From positions 372,001 through 436,000 of the forward strand of contig NZ_LMQC01000020.1 of NCBI RefSeq assembly GCF_001424485.1: a DNA stretch of 64,000 bases, written 5' to 3'. Origin of the DNA: Modestobacter sp. Leaf380 (lineage in GTDB: Bacteria > Actinomycetota > Actinomycetes > Mycobacteriales > Geodermatophilaceae). Below are positions 50,125-58,521 of the stretch, piece after piece (position 1 is the first letter of the stretch; every line of letters begins with the position of its first letter). The position numbers were made by a program, and so were the translations under genes. The notes under the pieces were generated by a model. The model worked only from the letters and a program-made list of their open reading frames with translations. It had not been told where the DNA came from and searched no databases.

Positions 50125-51050
50125 GCGCCGTCGAGCTCGGCGTCGCGTGCTGCGCGGGCGCCGTGCTGGTCGTGGCCCTCGTCGTGCTGGTCCCGCGCCC
50201 GGTCCTGGTGCCCCGGTCGCGGCTGGACCCCTCGCTGCCGCCCCAGCCGGCCGGCTCGGTCACCGCCGCCGCGCTGGCCGTCCGGGTGCACCGGGTGCTG
50301 GAGGCCCGCGGGCTGGCCCGTCCGCTGTCCGCCGCGCTGGAGCGCGCCGGCCTGCAGGCCCGCCCCGGCGAGGTGGTGCTGCGCTGCGGCACCGCCGCCC
50401 TCGCCCTGGGTGTCCTCGGGCTCGCGCTGACCGGCGTCCTCGGTGGGCTGCTGGCCGCCGCCGTCGTCCCGGTGGGGCTGCGCATCGTCCTCGGGGTGCT
50501 GACCCGCCGGCGGCAGGCGGCCTTCGCCGAGCAGCTGGACGACGCCCTGCAGCTGATGGCCGGAGGCCTGCGGGCCGGGCACAGCGTGCTGCGGGCGATG
50601 GACGCGCTGTCCACCGACACCGAGCCGCCGATGTCGGTCGAGTTCGGCCGCGTCGTCGCCGAGACCCGGGTGGGCCGCGACCTGGGTGCCGCGCTGGAGG
50701 AGGTCGTGGACCGCACCGGCAACGAGGACCTGGGCTGGGTCGGGCAGGCCATCGCCGTGCACCGCGAGGTGGGCGGCAACCTGGCCGAGGTGCTGGACCG
50801 CGTCGGGGCGACCATCCGGGAGCGCGCGCAGGTCCGTCGCCAGGTGCAGGCGCTCTCGGCCGAGGGCCGGGTGTCGGGGTACGTGCTGATGGCCCTGCCG
50901 GTCCTCGCGCTGGGCTTCCTGGCCCTGGTGAGCCCGGAGTACGTCGGGCGGTTGACCTCCGGTGCCGGGCTGGTGCTGTCGGCCACCGGTGCCGTGCTGT
51001 GGCTGGTCGGCGGGGTCTGGCTCCGCTCCGTCGTCCGGATCGCGTTCTGA
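50121..51050 (+). CDS. TadB-like membrane platform protein
   Basis: A 309-residue inner-membrane protein of the type II secretion F family. Helices at about 5-25, 90-120, and two at the C-terminus (about 250-300) surround a cytoplasmic T2SSF domain with FAEQLDDALQLMAGGLRAGHSVLRA. Together with TadC it forms the platform that works with TadA. One-base stop/start overlap (TGATG) with tadC. Confidence 0.92.
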   Translation: MSAVELGVACCAGAVLVVALVVLVPRPVLVPRSRLDPSLPPQPAGSVTAAALAVRVHRVLEARGLARPLSAALERAGLQARPGEVVLRCGTAALALGVLGLALTGVLGGLLAAAVVPVGLRIVLGVLTRRRQAAFAEQLDDALQLMAGGLRAGHSVLRAMDALSTDTEPPMSVEFGRVVAETRVGRDLGAALEEVVDRTGNEDLGWVGQAIAVHREVGGNLAEVLDRVGATIRERAQVRRQVQALSAEGRVSGYVLMALPVLALGFLALVSPEYVGRLTSGAGLVLSATGAVLWLVGGVWLRSVVRIAF

Positions 51051-51949
51051 TGCCCGCCCTGGTGCTGGCCGCCGTCGCCGCGCTCGTGCTGCCCCCCGCC
51101 GTCGCGGCCGCCCTGTGGGTGCTGCGTCCCGGGGTGGTCGCCGGGGTCGTGGCCGACAACCTGTCCCGGGGTCTGCTCCCGGGGACGGTGGCGACCGCGG
51201 GCACGGCGGGGACGGCGGAGGCGCGCACGGCCAGCGGGGCCGTGCTGCGCGCGCTGACCCCGGACCGGGTGGCCGGGCACGTGCGGCGTGCCCTGGGCCG
51301 GGCCGGCAGCCCCGCCGGCTGGACGATGGCCCGGGTGCTGTGGGCCAAGCTGGCCGGCGCGGCGGTCGGGGCCACCGCGGGTGGTGCCGTCCTCGCCGCC
51401 CGGCCCGGGCTGCCCGCCGTCCTGGTGCTGCTTGCCCTCACCGCCGGTCTCTACGTGCTCCCCGACGTGCTGCTGCACGGGCGCGGCGAGGAGCGCCGGG
51501 AGCTGCTGGCCCGGGAGCTGCCCGACGTGCTCGACCAGACGACGATCGCGGTCGAGGCCGGCCTGGGCTTCGACGCCGCGCTGACCCGGACCACCGCCGG
51601 CGGCAGGGGTGCGCTGGCCGCCGAGTTCGCCACCACCCTGCAGGACGTCGCGGTGGGTCGGCCGCGCCGCGACGCCTACGACGCCCTGGCCCGACGCACC
51701 GACGTGCCCGACCTCGCCCGCTTCGTCCGCGCGGTCAACCAGGCCGACGAGTTCGGCATCGCGATGGCCGACGTGCTCCGGGTGCAGGCCGACGAGATGC
51801 GCGTCAAGCGGCGCCAGCGCGCCGAGGAGAAGGCGATGAAGATCCCGGTCACGGTGCTCTTCCCGCTGATGCTGTGCATCCTCCCGGCGCTGCTCGTGGT
51901 GCTGGTCGGACCGGCGGTGCTGGGTGTGGCCGAGTCCTTCGGGGGCTGA
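51050..51949 (+). CDS. TadC-like membrane platform protein
   Basis: A 299-residue inner-membrane protein of the T2SSF family: two N-terminal helices, a pair at about 100-140, then the cytoplasmic domain LARELPDVLDQTTIAVEAGLGFDAALTRT and NQADEFGIAMADVLRVQADEMRVKRR (parts), and final helices. Last gene of the pilus locus. Its stop codon lies within the first of three 16-bp tandem repeats. Confidence 0.92.
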   Translation: MPALVLAAVAALVLPPAVAAALWVLRPGVVAGVVADNLSRGLLPGTVATAGTAGTAEARTASGAVLRALTPDRVAGHVRRALGRAGSPAGWTMARVLWAKLAGAAVGATAGGAVLAARPGLPAVLVLLALTAGLYVLPDVLLHGRGEERRELLARELPDVLDQTTIAVEAGLGFDAALTRTTAGGRGALAAEFATTLQDVAVGRPRRDAYDALARRTDVPDLARFVRAVNQADEFGIAMADVLRVQADEMRVKRRQRAEEKAMKIPVTVLFPLMLCILPALLVVLVGPAVLGVAESFGG

Positions 51950-51987
51950 GTCCTGCGGGGGCTGAGTCCTCCGGGGGCTGGGCTCAG
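51940..51987. repeat. three 16-bp tandem repeats at the tadC end
   Basis: CGGGGGCTGAGTCCTG (51940-51955), CGGGGGCTGAGTCCTC (51956-51971) and the diverged CGGGGGCTGGGCTCAG (51972-51987). The first unit contains the tadC stop. Confidence 0.8.
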
Positions 51988-52328
51988 CCCGTCGACCGGG
52001 GCTGCGCCGGGTTGGTCGGGTCGCCGTGCGACGGCGGGTCCACCACCGGCCCGGCGGTCGCCTCGCCGACCTGCGACCCGCCCGCGGCCGGGGGCGCGTG
52101 CTCGGGCTGCGCGGCCAGGGGCGACCCCTCCGACGGCTCCGCGCCCGAGCGCAGCTGCTCCAGCCGGTGCTCCACCGCCTGGACGACGGGCAGCCGGTCG
52201 GCGTGCGCCCGCTCGTAGGCCAGCACCTGCCCGAGACCGCCGGCGTCCAGGGTCCGGATCCGCGACGTCAGGCTGCCCAGGGGCAGGTGGTCGTGGTCGG
52301 GCAGGGGCAGGGTGTCGTGCTCGCTCAC
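51984..52328 (-). CDS. conserved actinobacterial hypothetical protein, 114 aa
   Basis: A 114-residue soluble protein. The N-terminal half, DTLPLPDHDHLPLGSLTSRI then LAYERAHADRLPVVQAVEHRLEQLRSG (parts), looks like a conserved helical unit seen in small actinobacterial proteins; the C-terminal 45 residues are Pro/Gly-rich and probably disordered. No known function. Transcribed away from the baeRF2 gene and convergent with tadC. ATG or GTG start at 52326-52328. Confidence 0.7.
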   Translation of the reverse strand: MSEHDTLPLPDHDHLPLGSLTSRIRTLDAGGLGQVLAYERAHADRLPVVQAVEHRLEQLRSGAEPSEGSPLAAQPEHAPPAAGGSQVGEATAGPVVDPPSHGDPTNPAQPRSTG

Positions 52329-52534
52329 GGCGGTGTCCTCTCGGCAGGCCCCCGCGCAGGCCCCGGCAGGGCTCTTGCAGGCTCCGGCGGTGGTCGCCCG
52401 CAGCGCGGGGCTACCCGCCCGGTCCGGGACGACACGTCGGGTGTGCGCGGCGGGAGACCGCGGGTAGGCGCAGGGGCACGCACCCCGCGGCCCAGCACCG
52501 GCCCGCCCGCGTCCCCCGTGAGGAGCCCCGTCCG

Positions 52535-53671
52535 ATGGACGTGTCCTTCCTGACCCCCGCCCTGCAGCCCCCCGGCCCGTACGCGACGGTCTGCGCCGAC
52601 GTCAGCCACACCACCGAGGACGCCGACACCGAGCTCGAGCTGCGCGTCCGTGGCCTGACCGAGCAGCTCGCCGGCACCGGCGCGCCGGAGCCCGTCGTGA
52701 CCGCCGTCCGCGAGCGGCTGTCCAGTGGTCCGCCCGAGGGCGTGTCCGGTGAGCTGCGCGGCCGCGCGCTCGTCGTCGGCCCCACCGGCGAGGTGCTGGT
52801 GGACACCCCGCTGGCCCGTGCACCGCTGCGCGAGCTCGTCGAGTGGGCGCCGCTGCCCGACGTCACCAGCGTGCTGCGCCAGCTCCCCGGCCGGGTGCCG
52901 CACGTCGTCGTGGTCGCCGACCGGGTCGGCGCCGACGTCACCGTCGAGACCGCCCCCGACGTCGTGCTGGACGAGGAGTCCGTCGACGGCGAGACGTTCC
53001 CGATGCGCAAGGTCCCCGGCGGCGGGTGGGCCCACCACCGCTACCAGCACACCGCGGAGAACACCTGGGTGCACAACGCCGACCGGGTGCTGGCCGTGGT
53101 GGACCGGCTCGCCGCCCGGGTCGGGGCCCGCTTCGTCCTGGTGGCCGGCGACGTCCGGGCCCGGCAGCTCTTCCGTGACCGGGCCGGGACGGAGCTGGGT
53201 GCGCTCACCGTGACGATGGAGGAGGGCGGCCGCGCGGCCGGCGCCGACCGGGACGTCGTCGACCGGCGGGCCGCGGAGCTGGTCGCGGAGCACGAGGCCG
53301 CCGACCAGACCCGGGTGCTGGAGCAGGTGCAGGCCGCCGCCGCGCACGGGCTGGCCGTCACCGGGGTGGCGCCGGTCGTGGAGGCGCTGCGCAAGGCCCA
53401 GGTCGAGACCCTGGTGCTGCCCGACGAGGGGGTCGACGAGGCCCTGCTGGTCGGACCCGACCCGCTGCAGGTCGGGGTGGACCATGCCGACATGACCGCA
53501 CTCGGGCTGGACGGGGGGACCGCCGTCCCGGCCGACCGCGCGCTGGTCCGGGCCGCCGCGGGCAGCGACGCCGCGGTCGTCGTCGTCCCCCGGGCCGCGG
53601 TGCCCGGCGACGTCCCGGTGGCGGCGGTCCTGCGCTACACCGACGCCTCGACGCCGGGGCTGACGGACTGA
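52535..53671 (+). CDS. baeRF2-type protein (eRF1/Vms1-related)
   Basis: A 378-residue cytoplasmic protein of the bacterial eRF1-related baeRF2 family (M. tuberculosis Rv2629 type). It has an N-terminal mixed domain, a middle segment PGGGWAHHRYQHTAENTWVHNADRVL where eRF1/Vms1 proteins place their catalytic loop, and a C-terminal Pelota/L7Ae-like domain (VTGVAPVVEALRKAQVETLVLPD). Relatives are proposed to act on stalled ribosomes or peptidyl-tRNA; this remains inference. ATG with GAGGAG ribosome site. It opens a run of small stress-type genes. Confidence 0.82.
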   Translation: MDVSFLTPALQPPGPYATVCADVSHTTEDADTELELRVRGLTEQLAGTGAPEPVVTAVRERLSSGPPEGVSGELRGRALVVGPTGEVLVDTPLARAPLRELVEWAPLPDVTSVLRQLPGRVPHVVVVADRVGADVTVETAPDVVLDEESVDGETFPMRKVPGGGWAHHRYQHTAENTWVHNADRVLAVVDRLAARVGARFVLVAGDVRARQLFRDRAGTELGALTVTMEEGGRAAGADRDVVDRRAAELVAEHEAADQTRVLEQVQAAAAHGLAVTGVAPVVEALRKAQVETLVLPDEGVDEALLVGPDPLQVGVDHADMTALGLDGGTAVPADRALVRAAAGSDAAVVVVPRAAVPGDVPVAAVLRYTDASTPGLTD

Positions 53672-53697
53672 GCGCGCGTGGGCGCGGGCCCGGGACC

Positions 53698-53703
53698 TAG
53701 GTT
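53698..53703 (+). promoter_or_regulatory. candidate -10 box (TAGGTT) for a leaderless start
   Basis: TAGGTT ends six bases before the ATG at 53710, with no ribosome site between. Confidence 0.45.
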
Positions 53704-53709
53704 CGGGGC

Positions 53710-53931
53710 ATGACCACGCAGAAGGACCCCTCGCCCGAGGCCCGCGCCAACGTCACCGAGCACAACGTCGAGACCCGCGCCGAGCTGCTGCCCGAGGAGC
53801 AGAGCACCGGCGGCAGCGCGGACCCCGAGGCCCAGGCCGAGGCGATCCTGGCCGAGTCCGAGGAGCGCACCCTGCACCCCGACGCCGACGACGCGCAGGG
53901 CGGCCACCGCAGCAGCGACGAGACGGTCTGA
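53710..53931 (+). CDS. small acidic disordered protein, 73 aa
   Basis: A 73-residue protein, about a quarter Asp/Glu, without hydrophobic core, probably unstructured. Segments EAQAEAILAESEERT and HRSSDETV resemble small conserved proteins in other high-GC actinobacteria. Leaderless-type promoter upstream. Function unknown. The thioesterase gene starts three bases after its stop, so they are likely co-transcribed. Confidence 0.65.
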   Translation: MTTQKDPSPEARANVTEHNVETRAELLPEEQSTGGSADPEAQAEAILAESEERTLHPDADDAQGGHRSSDETV

Positions 53932-53934
53932 GCG

Positions 53935-54348
53935 GTGCGGCACCAGCACGCCGTCCAGCTGCGGTGGTCGGACCCGGACGTCTACGGGCACGTCAACCAC
54001 GCCCGGGCGCTGAGCCTGCTCGAGGACGCCCGGCTCACGATGGCCAGCGAGACCGCCGCGGGCGGCGACGGCTCGAGCGCGCCGCCCGTCATCCTGGCGC
54101 GACTGGAGGTCGACTACCGGCGGCAGCTGTACTACCGCCCGCACGAGCAGGTCACGATCGAGAGCTGGGTGACCCGGCTGGGCACCAGCTCGGTCACCAC
54201 CCGTCAGGAGCTGCGCCAGGACGGGCACGTGGCGATCGCCGTCGTGGCCGTCCTGGTGGTGGTCGAGCCGGGCCTGGGTGCCTCACGACCGTTGACCGAG
54301 GACGAACGCGCCTTCTGGACGACGTTCCTGGAGGAGCCGGCCGGGTAG
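53935..54348 (+). CDS. acyl-CoA thioesterase (4HBT hotdog)
   Basis: A 137-residue hotdog-fold thioesterase of the YbgC/FcbC type that hydrolyses acyl-CoA thioesters. The catalytic loop WSDPDVYGHVNHARAL includes the conserved Asp (in SDPD) and the N-terminal end of the hot-dog helix. The strand YRRQLYYRPHEQVTIESWV is typical. No signal peptide. GTG start, probably translated from the same mRNA as the acidic 73-residue protein. Confidence 0.85.
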   Translation: MRHQHAVQLRWSDPDVYGHVNHARALSLLEDARLTMASETAAGGDGSSAPPVILARLEVDYRRQLYYRPHEQVTIESWVTRLGTSSVTTRQELRQDGHVAIAVVAVLVVVEPGLGASRPLTEDERAFWTTFLEEPAG

Positions 54349-54358
54349 GAGCGCGGCC

Positions 54359-54787
54359 ATGCCGAAGACGACGAAGAGCGGGAAGCCGATCGCCGACGAG
54401 CTGCCCAGCACCCTGCAGCGCTCGGACGCGAAGGCCCAGGAGACGAACGCGAAGACCCACGACAGCGCGATCGGGACCTACGACGGCGACGAGCAGGCCG
54501 CCAACCGGGTCGCGTGGGGCGCGGTCAAGCACACCCACGAGAAGGTGGGCGACCACTGGCAGCCCAAGGAGGACGGCGGGAAGGGCCCCTCGGACCAGCA
54601 GTCGGCCGAGGGGGACCGCGACACCGACCTGGACTCCAAGGGCGGTGTGGACGCGAACGCCTCCAAGCAGCACCTGTACTCCCTCGCCCAGGACGCCGGC
54701 GTCGAGGGCCGCTCGACGATGACCAAGGACGAGCTCGCCGACGCCCTGCAGGAGGCCAACGACAAGGCGACCCGGGACGCGCGCTAG
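54359..54787 (+). CDS. ChaB domain protein with Rho-N/SAP-like tail
   Basis: A 142-residue, highly charged soluble protein. The ChaB domain occupies about 5-75 (LPSTLQRSDAKAQETNAKTHDSA and ANRVAWGAVKHTHEKVGDHWQP, quoted in parts). After a Gly/Asp/Ser linker, residues about 103-135 (KQHLYSLAQDAGVEGRSTM) look like a Rho-N/SAP-type helical motif found in nucleic-acid-binding proteins. Such proteins are common beside stress genes in actinobacteria; mechanism unknown. Its TAG stop shares the palindrome CTAG with the convergent peptidase gene. Confidence 0.8.
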   Translation: MPKTTKSGKPIADELPSTLQRSDAKAQETNAKTHDSAIGTYDGDEQAANRVAWGAVKHTHEKVGDHWQPKEDGGKGPSDQQSAEGDRDTDLDSKGGVDANASKQHLYSLAQDAGVEGRSTMTKDELADALQEANDKATRDAR

Positions 54788-56106
54788 AGGGTCAGCAGCT
54801 CGGTCTGCCGGGCGTCGAGGTAGCTGACGCCGTCGGCGGTGAGCGCGATGCCCTGCTCCAGGGCCATCCGCAGCAGCTGGCCGTCCCACTCGGGCACCGG
54901 CACCCGGACGCACAGCTCCAGCGCCCAGGTGGTGTCGGTGCGGACCGGCACCGCGCCGGTGCCGGGCACACCGCCCTGGGCGTCCCACATGCCGATCGCC
55001 GGGCCTGCGCCGTGGCCGTAGAAGCCGACCGGGTGGCTGTAGACGTCGCCGTCCACGCCCTCCGCGGCCGCGGCTGCGCGGGCCGCGGCCAGCACCTGGT
55101 CCCCGGTGCGGCCGGGCACCATCGCCTCGGTCACCAGGTCCTGCATCCGGTTCCCGACGGCCAGGGCGTGCACGAGGCCGGCCGGGGGAGCGGTCTCCCC
55201 GGGGCGCAGCACGTAGGCGTTGCGCTGGGTGTCGGTGGTCAGTCCCAGCGTCTTGAGCCCGACGTCGCAGTGCAGCAGGTCCCCGGGCCCCACGACGGCG
55301 TCGTGCGGAACACCGGCCAGCACCGTGCCGCGCTCGTCGAGCAGCGGTACCCCGGCCCGCTGCAGCCCGACCGTCGGCTGGAACCACGGTTCGACGCCCA
55401 GGTCGTGGAAGCGCTGGCGGATCCACCACGCCACGTCCAGCGCGGTGGTCTGCCCGACGGTGACCACGGCGGGGGAGAAGGCCTCGGCGATCGTGTCGTG
55501 CACCAGCGCGTTCATCGCGTGCAGCGCCTTGACCTCCTCGGGGAGCCGGGTCTCCAGCCAGCGGACGGCGAGCTGCTCGGCGGGCACCATCCGCTCCGCC
55601 CAGGGGCCCAGCGCGTCGACCAGCAGCCCGTGCTCGGTGTGCGACAGCCCGTCGGCGTGCGCGAACGTCGCCGACACGTCGACGCCGATCGCCCGCGGCC
55701 GCGCCTGCTCCACCACCCGGCGGACGGCGGCCCACTGGGACTGCTCGGCGGTGGCGCCCGGCTCGTCGTCGTCGGGGTCCCAGGCCTGGACGAACTGGCC
55801 GACCGGGTAGCGCGCGACGGCCATCGGTGTGACGCCGTCGTCGCTGCGGTGCAGCAGCAGGATCGTCCGCCGGCGGGCCGACAGCCAGGACGCCGGCAGC
55901 AGCGTGGGCAGCACCGGGTCCTCGTTGTACTCCCGGCCCACGACGACCCACAGGTCGATGCCGGCGTCGTCCATCAGGTCGGGCAGCAGGTCCTGCAGCC
56001 GCTGGGTCAGCCAGCGGTCGCGGACCTCGGCCTGGTCCCGCAGCGGCAGCGGGACCACCGCCGTGGGATCGATCCCGGCGGTGCGGTGCAGCAGTCCCTG
56101 GGCCAT
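54784..56106 (-). CDS. M24-family metallopeptidase (Xaa-Pro aminopeptidase-like)
   Basis: A 440-residue cytoplasmic peptidase with pita-bread fold. N-terminal creatinase-like domain (about 1-190), then the catalytic domain with all five metal ligands in order: Asp in LHCDVGL, Asp in LTTDTQR, His in FYGHGAG, Glu in WALELCV, and Glu in RMALEQG. Family M24 includes prolidases, Xaa-Pro aminopeptidases and creatinases; exact specificity is unknown. ATG at 56104-56106; a longer frame upstream has poor composition. Confidence 0.88.
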   Translation of the reverse strand: MAQGLLHRTAGIDPTAVVPLPLRDQAEVRDRWLTQRLQDLLPDLMDDAGIDLWVVVGREYNEDPVLPTLLPASWLSARRRTILLLHRSDDGVTPMAVARYPVGQFVQAWDPDDDEPGATAEQSQWAAVRRVVEQARPRAIGVDVSATFAHADGLSHTEHGLLVDALGPWAERMVPAEQLAVRWLETRLPEEVKALHAMNALVHDTIAEAFSPAVVTVGQTTALDVAWWIRQRFHDLGVEPWFQPTVGLQRAGVPLLDERGTVLAGVPHDAVVGPGDLLHCDVGLKTLGLTTDTQRNAYVLRPGETAPPAGLVHALAVGNRMQDLVTEAMVPGRTGDQVLAAARAAAAAEGVDGDVYSHPVGFYGHGAGPAIGMWDAQGGVPGTGAVPVRTDTTWALELCVRVPVPEWDGQLLRMALEQGIALTADGVSYLDARQTELLTL

Positions 56107-56144
56107 GCCCCCACTAGAGCAGAACGGGCGCGGGACCGCCCGCG

Positions 56145-57392
56145 TCAGGCCATCCCGACGCCGTCGACCGACAGCGGTGAGGTGGGCGTCCGGGGCACGG
56201 GCAGCCGGTCGGGGGCCAGGTCGGTGCGGTCCCGGCCGGCCTGCTTGGCCTCGTACATCGCGGCGTCGGCCCGGTCGATCAACCGCCACACGGCGTCCTG
56301 CGGGTCGTCGGAGACCAGCGGGTGCACCAGGGCGACACCGACCGAGGCGGTCACCGACGTCCCGTCGACGGCCGCGGCCCGCACCGCGGCGCGCAGCCGC
56401 TCCCCGAGCTGACGGGCCTCCCCGGCGTCGGCGGCCAGCCCGAGCACGACCATCTCCTCACCGCCCGTGCGGGCCAGCACGTCCGAGGGGCGGACGACGC
56501 CCGCGAGCCCGCGGGCCACCGCCTGCAGGACCGCGTCCCCGGTGGCGTGCCCGTGGTGGTCGTTGAGCTCCTTGAAGTGGTCCAGGTCCAGCACCAGCGC
56601 CGCCACCTGCTGCCGGTCGCGCAACGCCTGGCGCCACAGCCGGTCGGCGCTGGACACCAGGGAACGGCGGTTCGCCAGCCCGGTCAACGGGTCGGTGGAG
56701 GACAGCCGCTGGGTGTCGCTCAGCAGTCGCTGCACCCGGCGGCGGAGCACGAAGACCCCGAGGGCGGCGACGTCGAGCATCCCGGCGCTGACCACCACCT
56801 GGACGGCGAGCGCCGGGGTGTCCGGGAAGCTGGGTGCCAGCGCGATCCAGCACGCCACCGGCACCAGCGCCACGTGCACGGCCAGCATCCAGCGGTCCAG
56901 GAACCAGGCTGCGACGAAGGCGGCGAAGAGCATCATCAGCGGGTTCGCGTACCGCAGTGGGTCGGTGATTGACATCGCGATCACCACGTAGACGACGTCG
57001 CCGGTCAGCACCAGGCCGAACGTCGTCCACCGCCCGGCCCGGCGGCGGACCGCCAGCAGCACCCCGATCACCGCCAGCAGCGCCATGGTGGCGGCGTAGA
57101 CCACCCGGGGGGTGCCGTCGCGCAGGACACCGTCGACGAAGAGGTTGATCGTCCCCAACCCCGCTCCGATGACCAGCAGTGCCGCGATCACCAGGGCGGG
57201 GGTCCGGGAGTCGGCACCGCGGCCGGGCGCGCCGGCAGGGGACCCGGTCCGTCGGACCGCATCGGTGGAGTCGCTCCAGGAACGGGGCACCGTCGGAGTC
57301 TGCCGCACCGGTACCCGGAACCGGGCCGGACGGAGGCGCCCCGGCCTGCCACCGCACCCCGGGGTGTAGCGCGCGCCCTCACGATGCGTCAC
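56145..57392 (-). CDS. membrane-bound diguanylate cyclase (GGDEF)
   Basis: A 415-residue signalling enzyme that makes cyclic di-GMP from two GTP. After a polar N-terminus come about six membrane helices (about 65-225), then the GGDEF domain: STDPLTGLANRRSL, DLDHFKELNDHHGHATGD, the active GGEEM signature near 310, and an inhibitory I-site RPSD exactly five residues before GGEE. No PAS, GAF or EAL domain. The helical part resembles a MASE-type sensor. Start uncertain: GTG 57392 or GTG 57308, neither with a clear ribosome site. Confidence 0.9.
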   Translation of the reverse strand: MTHREGARYTPGCGGRPGRLRPARFRVPVRQTPTVPRSWSDSTDAVRRTGSPAGAPGRGADSRTPALVIAALLVIGAGLGTINLFVDGVLRDGTPRVVYAATMALLAVIGVLLAVRRRAGRWTTFGLVLTGDVVYVVIAMSITDPLRYANPLMMLFAAFVAAWFLDRWMLAVHVALVPVACWIALAPSFPDTPALAVQVVVSAGMLDVAALGVFVLRRRVQRLLSDTQRLSSTDPLTGLANRRSLVSSADRLWRQALRDRQQVAALVLDLDHFKELNDHHGHATGDAVLQAVARGLAGVVRPSDVLARTGGEEMVVLGLAADAGEARQLGERLRAAVRAAAVDGTSVTASVGVALVHPLVSDDPQDAVWRLIDRADAAMYEAKQAGRDRTDLAPDRLPVPRTPTSPLSVDGVGMA

Positions 57393-57484
57393 GCCAGGTG
57401 GCTCACTGCCACCGAGGGGCGGGCGGTGACGACGGGTGCCAGGGTGAGCACGTCTGCACGTGAGACCGACTGGGAGGTCCGACG

Positions 57485-57676
57485 ATGGCCGAGGGGCCGT
57501 GGTTCTACTGCATCAAGCACCAGACGGTGGAGGGCGCCGAGGGCTGTGCCGAGCGGCACCGGCTCGGCCCGTTCGAGACCCGCGACGAGGCCGCGCACGC
57601 CCTGGAGAGGGTCGCCGAGCGCAACGAGCGGGCCGACGCCGAGGACCGCGCCTGGGACCGGGGCGAGCAGGCCTGA
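57485..57676 (+). CDS. small conserved actinobacterial protein, 63 aa
   Basis: A 63-residue soluble protein, WFYCIKHQTVEGAEGCAERHRLG (in parts: CIKHQTVEGAEGCAERH) followed by a charged helix (EAAHALERVAERNERADAEDR). The Cys-x2-His and Cys-x3-His spacing could bind a metal. Resembles short SPOR-like proteins seen in actinobacteria; function unknown. Strong GGGAGG ribosome site and ATG start support it. Confidence 0.7.
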   Translation: MAEGPWFYCIKHQTVEGAEGCAERHRLGPFETRDEAAHALERVAERNERADAEDRAWDRGEQA

Positions 57677-57759
57677 CCCACCCTGCCCGGGGCGACCGGG
57701 CGGGGGATGATCGTCGGCAGGGCCACCCGACCGGGGCGGCCCGGGGGACTGGAGGCGGC

Positions 57760-58452
57760 GTGGCCGAGCGGCGAGCGGTGGAGGACCTGGTCGTTGGGGT
57801 CCTGGGCGGGACCGGGCCCCAGGGGCGCGGTCTGGCGGTGCGCTGGGCGGCGGCCGGCCAGCGGGTCCTGCTGGGCTCCAGAGACGCCGAGCGGGCCGCC
57901 GAGGTGGCCGCCACGGTCGCCGGCCGGGCCGGCGCGGCCGGCGGGGGAGAGGTGTCGGTGCAGGGCGGGTCGAACGACGACGTCGCCGGCGCCGCGGACC
58001 TGGTCGTCGTCGCGGTGCCCTTCGCCGGTCACGCCGACACCCTGGCCGGGCTGGCCGCCCCGCTCGCCGGCAAGGTCGTCGTCGACTGCGTGGTGCCGAT
58101 GGGCTGGGACGAGCTCGGCGCCTACGTGCTGGACGTGCCCGAGGGCAGCGTCACCCAGCAGGCGGCGGCGCTGCTGCCCGACAGCTCGGTGGTCGGTGGC
58201 TTCCACCACCTGTCCGCGGTGACCCTGGAGGACCTGTCCCGGCCCACCCTGGAGGGCGACGTGATGGTCGTCGGGGACGACCGGGAGGCCACCGACCTGG
58301 TGCAGGCCCTGGCCGGTCGGCTCCCCGGCATGCGCGGGGTCTACGCGGGCCGGTTGCGCAACGCCCGCCAGGTGGAGGCGCTGACGATCAACCTGGTCTC
58401 GGTGAACCGGCGGTACGAGGTGCACGCCGGCATCCGGGTCACCGACGTCTGA
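57760..58452 (+). CDS. npdG: NADPH-dependent F420 reductase
   Basis: A 230-residue enzyme that exchanges hydride between NADPH and coenzyme F420, which is widely used in actinobacteria. The Rossmann motif VGVLGGTGPQGRGLAVRWAA is at the N-terminus, SR in LGSRDAERA binds the NADP 2'-phosphate, and VVVAVPFAGHADTL, VVDCVVPMGW and RLRNARQVEALT complete the family pattern. The GTG at 57760 follows a close GGAGG; a second GTG at 57778 is possible. A bidirectional hairpin ends the gene. Confidence 0.88.
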   Translation: MAERRAVEDLVVGVLGGTGPQGRGLAVRWAAAGQRVLLGSRDAERAAEVAATVAGRAGAAGGGEVSVQGGSNDDVAGAADLVVVAVPFAGHADTLAGLAAPLAGKVVVDCVVPMGWDELGAYVLDVPEGSVTQQAAALLPDSSVVGGFHHLSAVTLEDLSRPTLEGDVMVVGDDREATDLVQALAGRLPGMRGVYAGRLRNARQVEALTINLVSVNRRYEVHAGIRVTDV

Positions 58453-58473
58453 GGGCAGGTCCCCCCGACGACG

Positions 58474-58510
58474 GGGGCCGGGCGGTCGGGGAGACCCACT
58501 GCCCGGCCCC
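58474..58510. terminator. bidirectional hairpin between npdG and the repeat-protein gene
   Basis: GGGGCCGGGC (58474-58483) and GCCCGGCCCC (58501-58510) form a 10-bp stem between two convergent genes. Confidence 0.6.
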
Positions 58511-58521
58511 GGTCGCCCGGG

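Noticed and set aside
44341-51949. Type II secretion or natural-competence pilus
   Set aside because: The pilin (ATAVEYG), TadE/TadG, TadZ and CpaF-type ATPase together identify a Tad/Flp pilus; no GspD secretin or ComEA-type gene is present.
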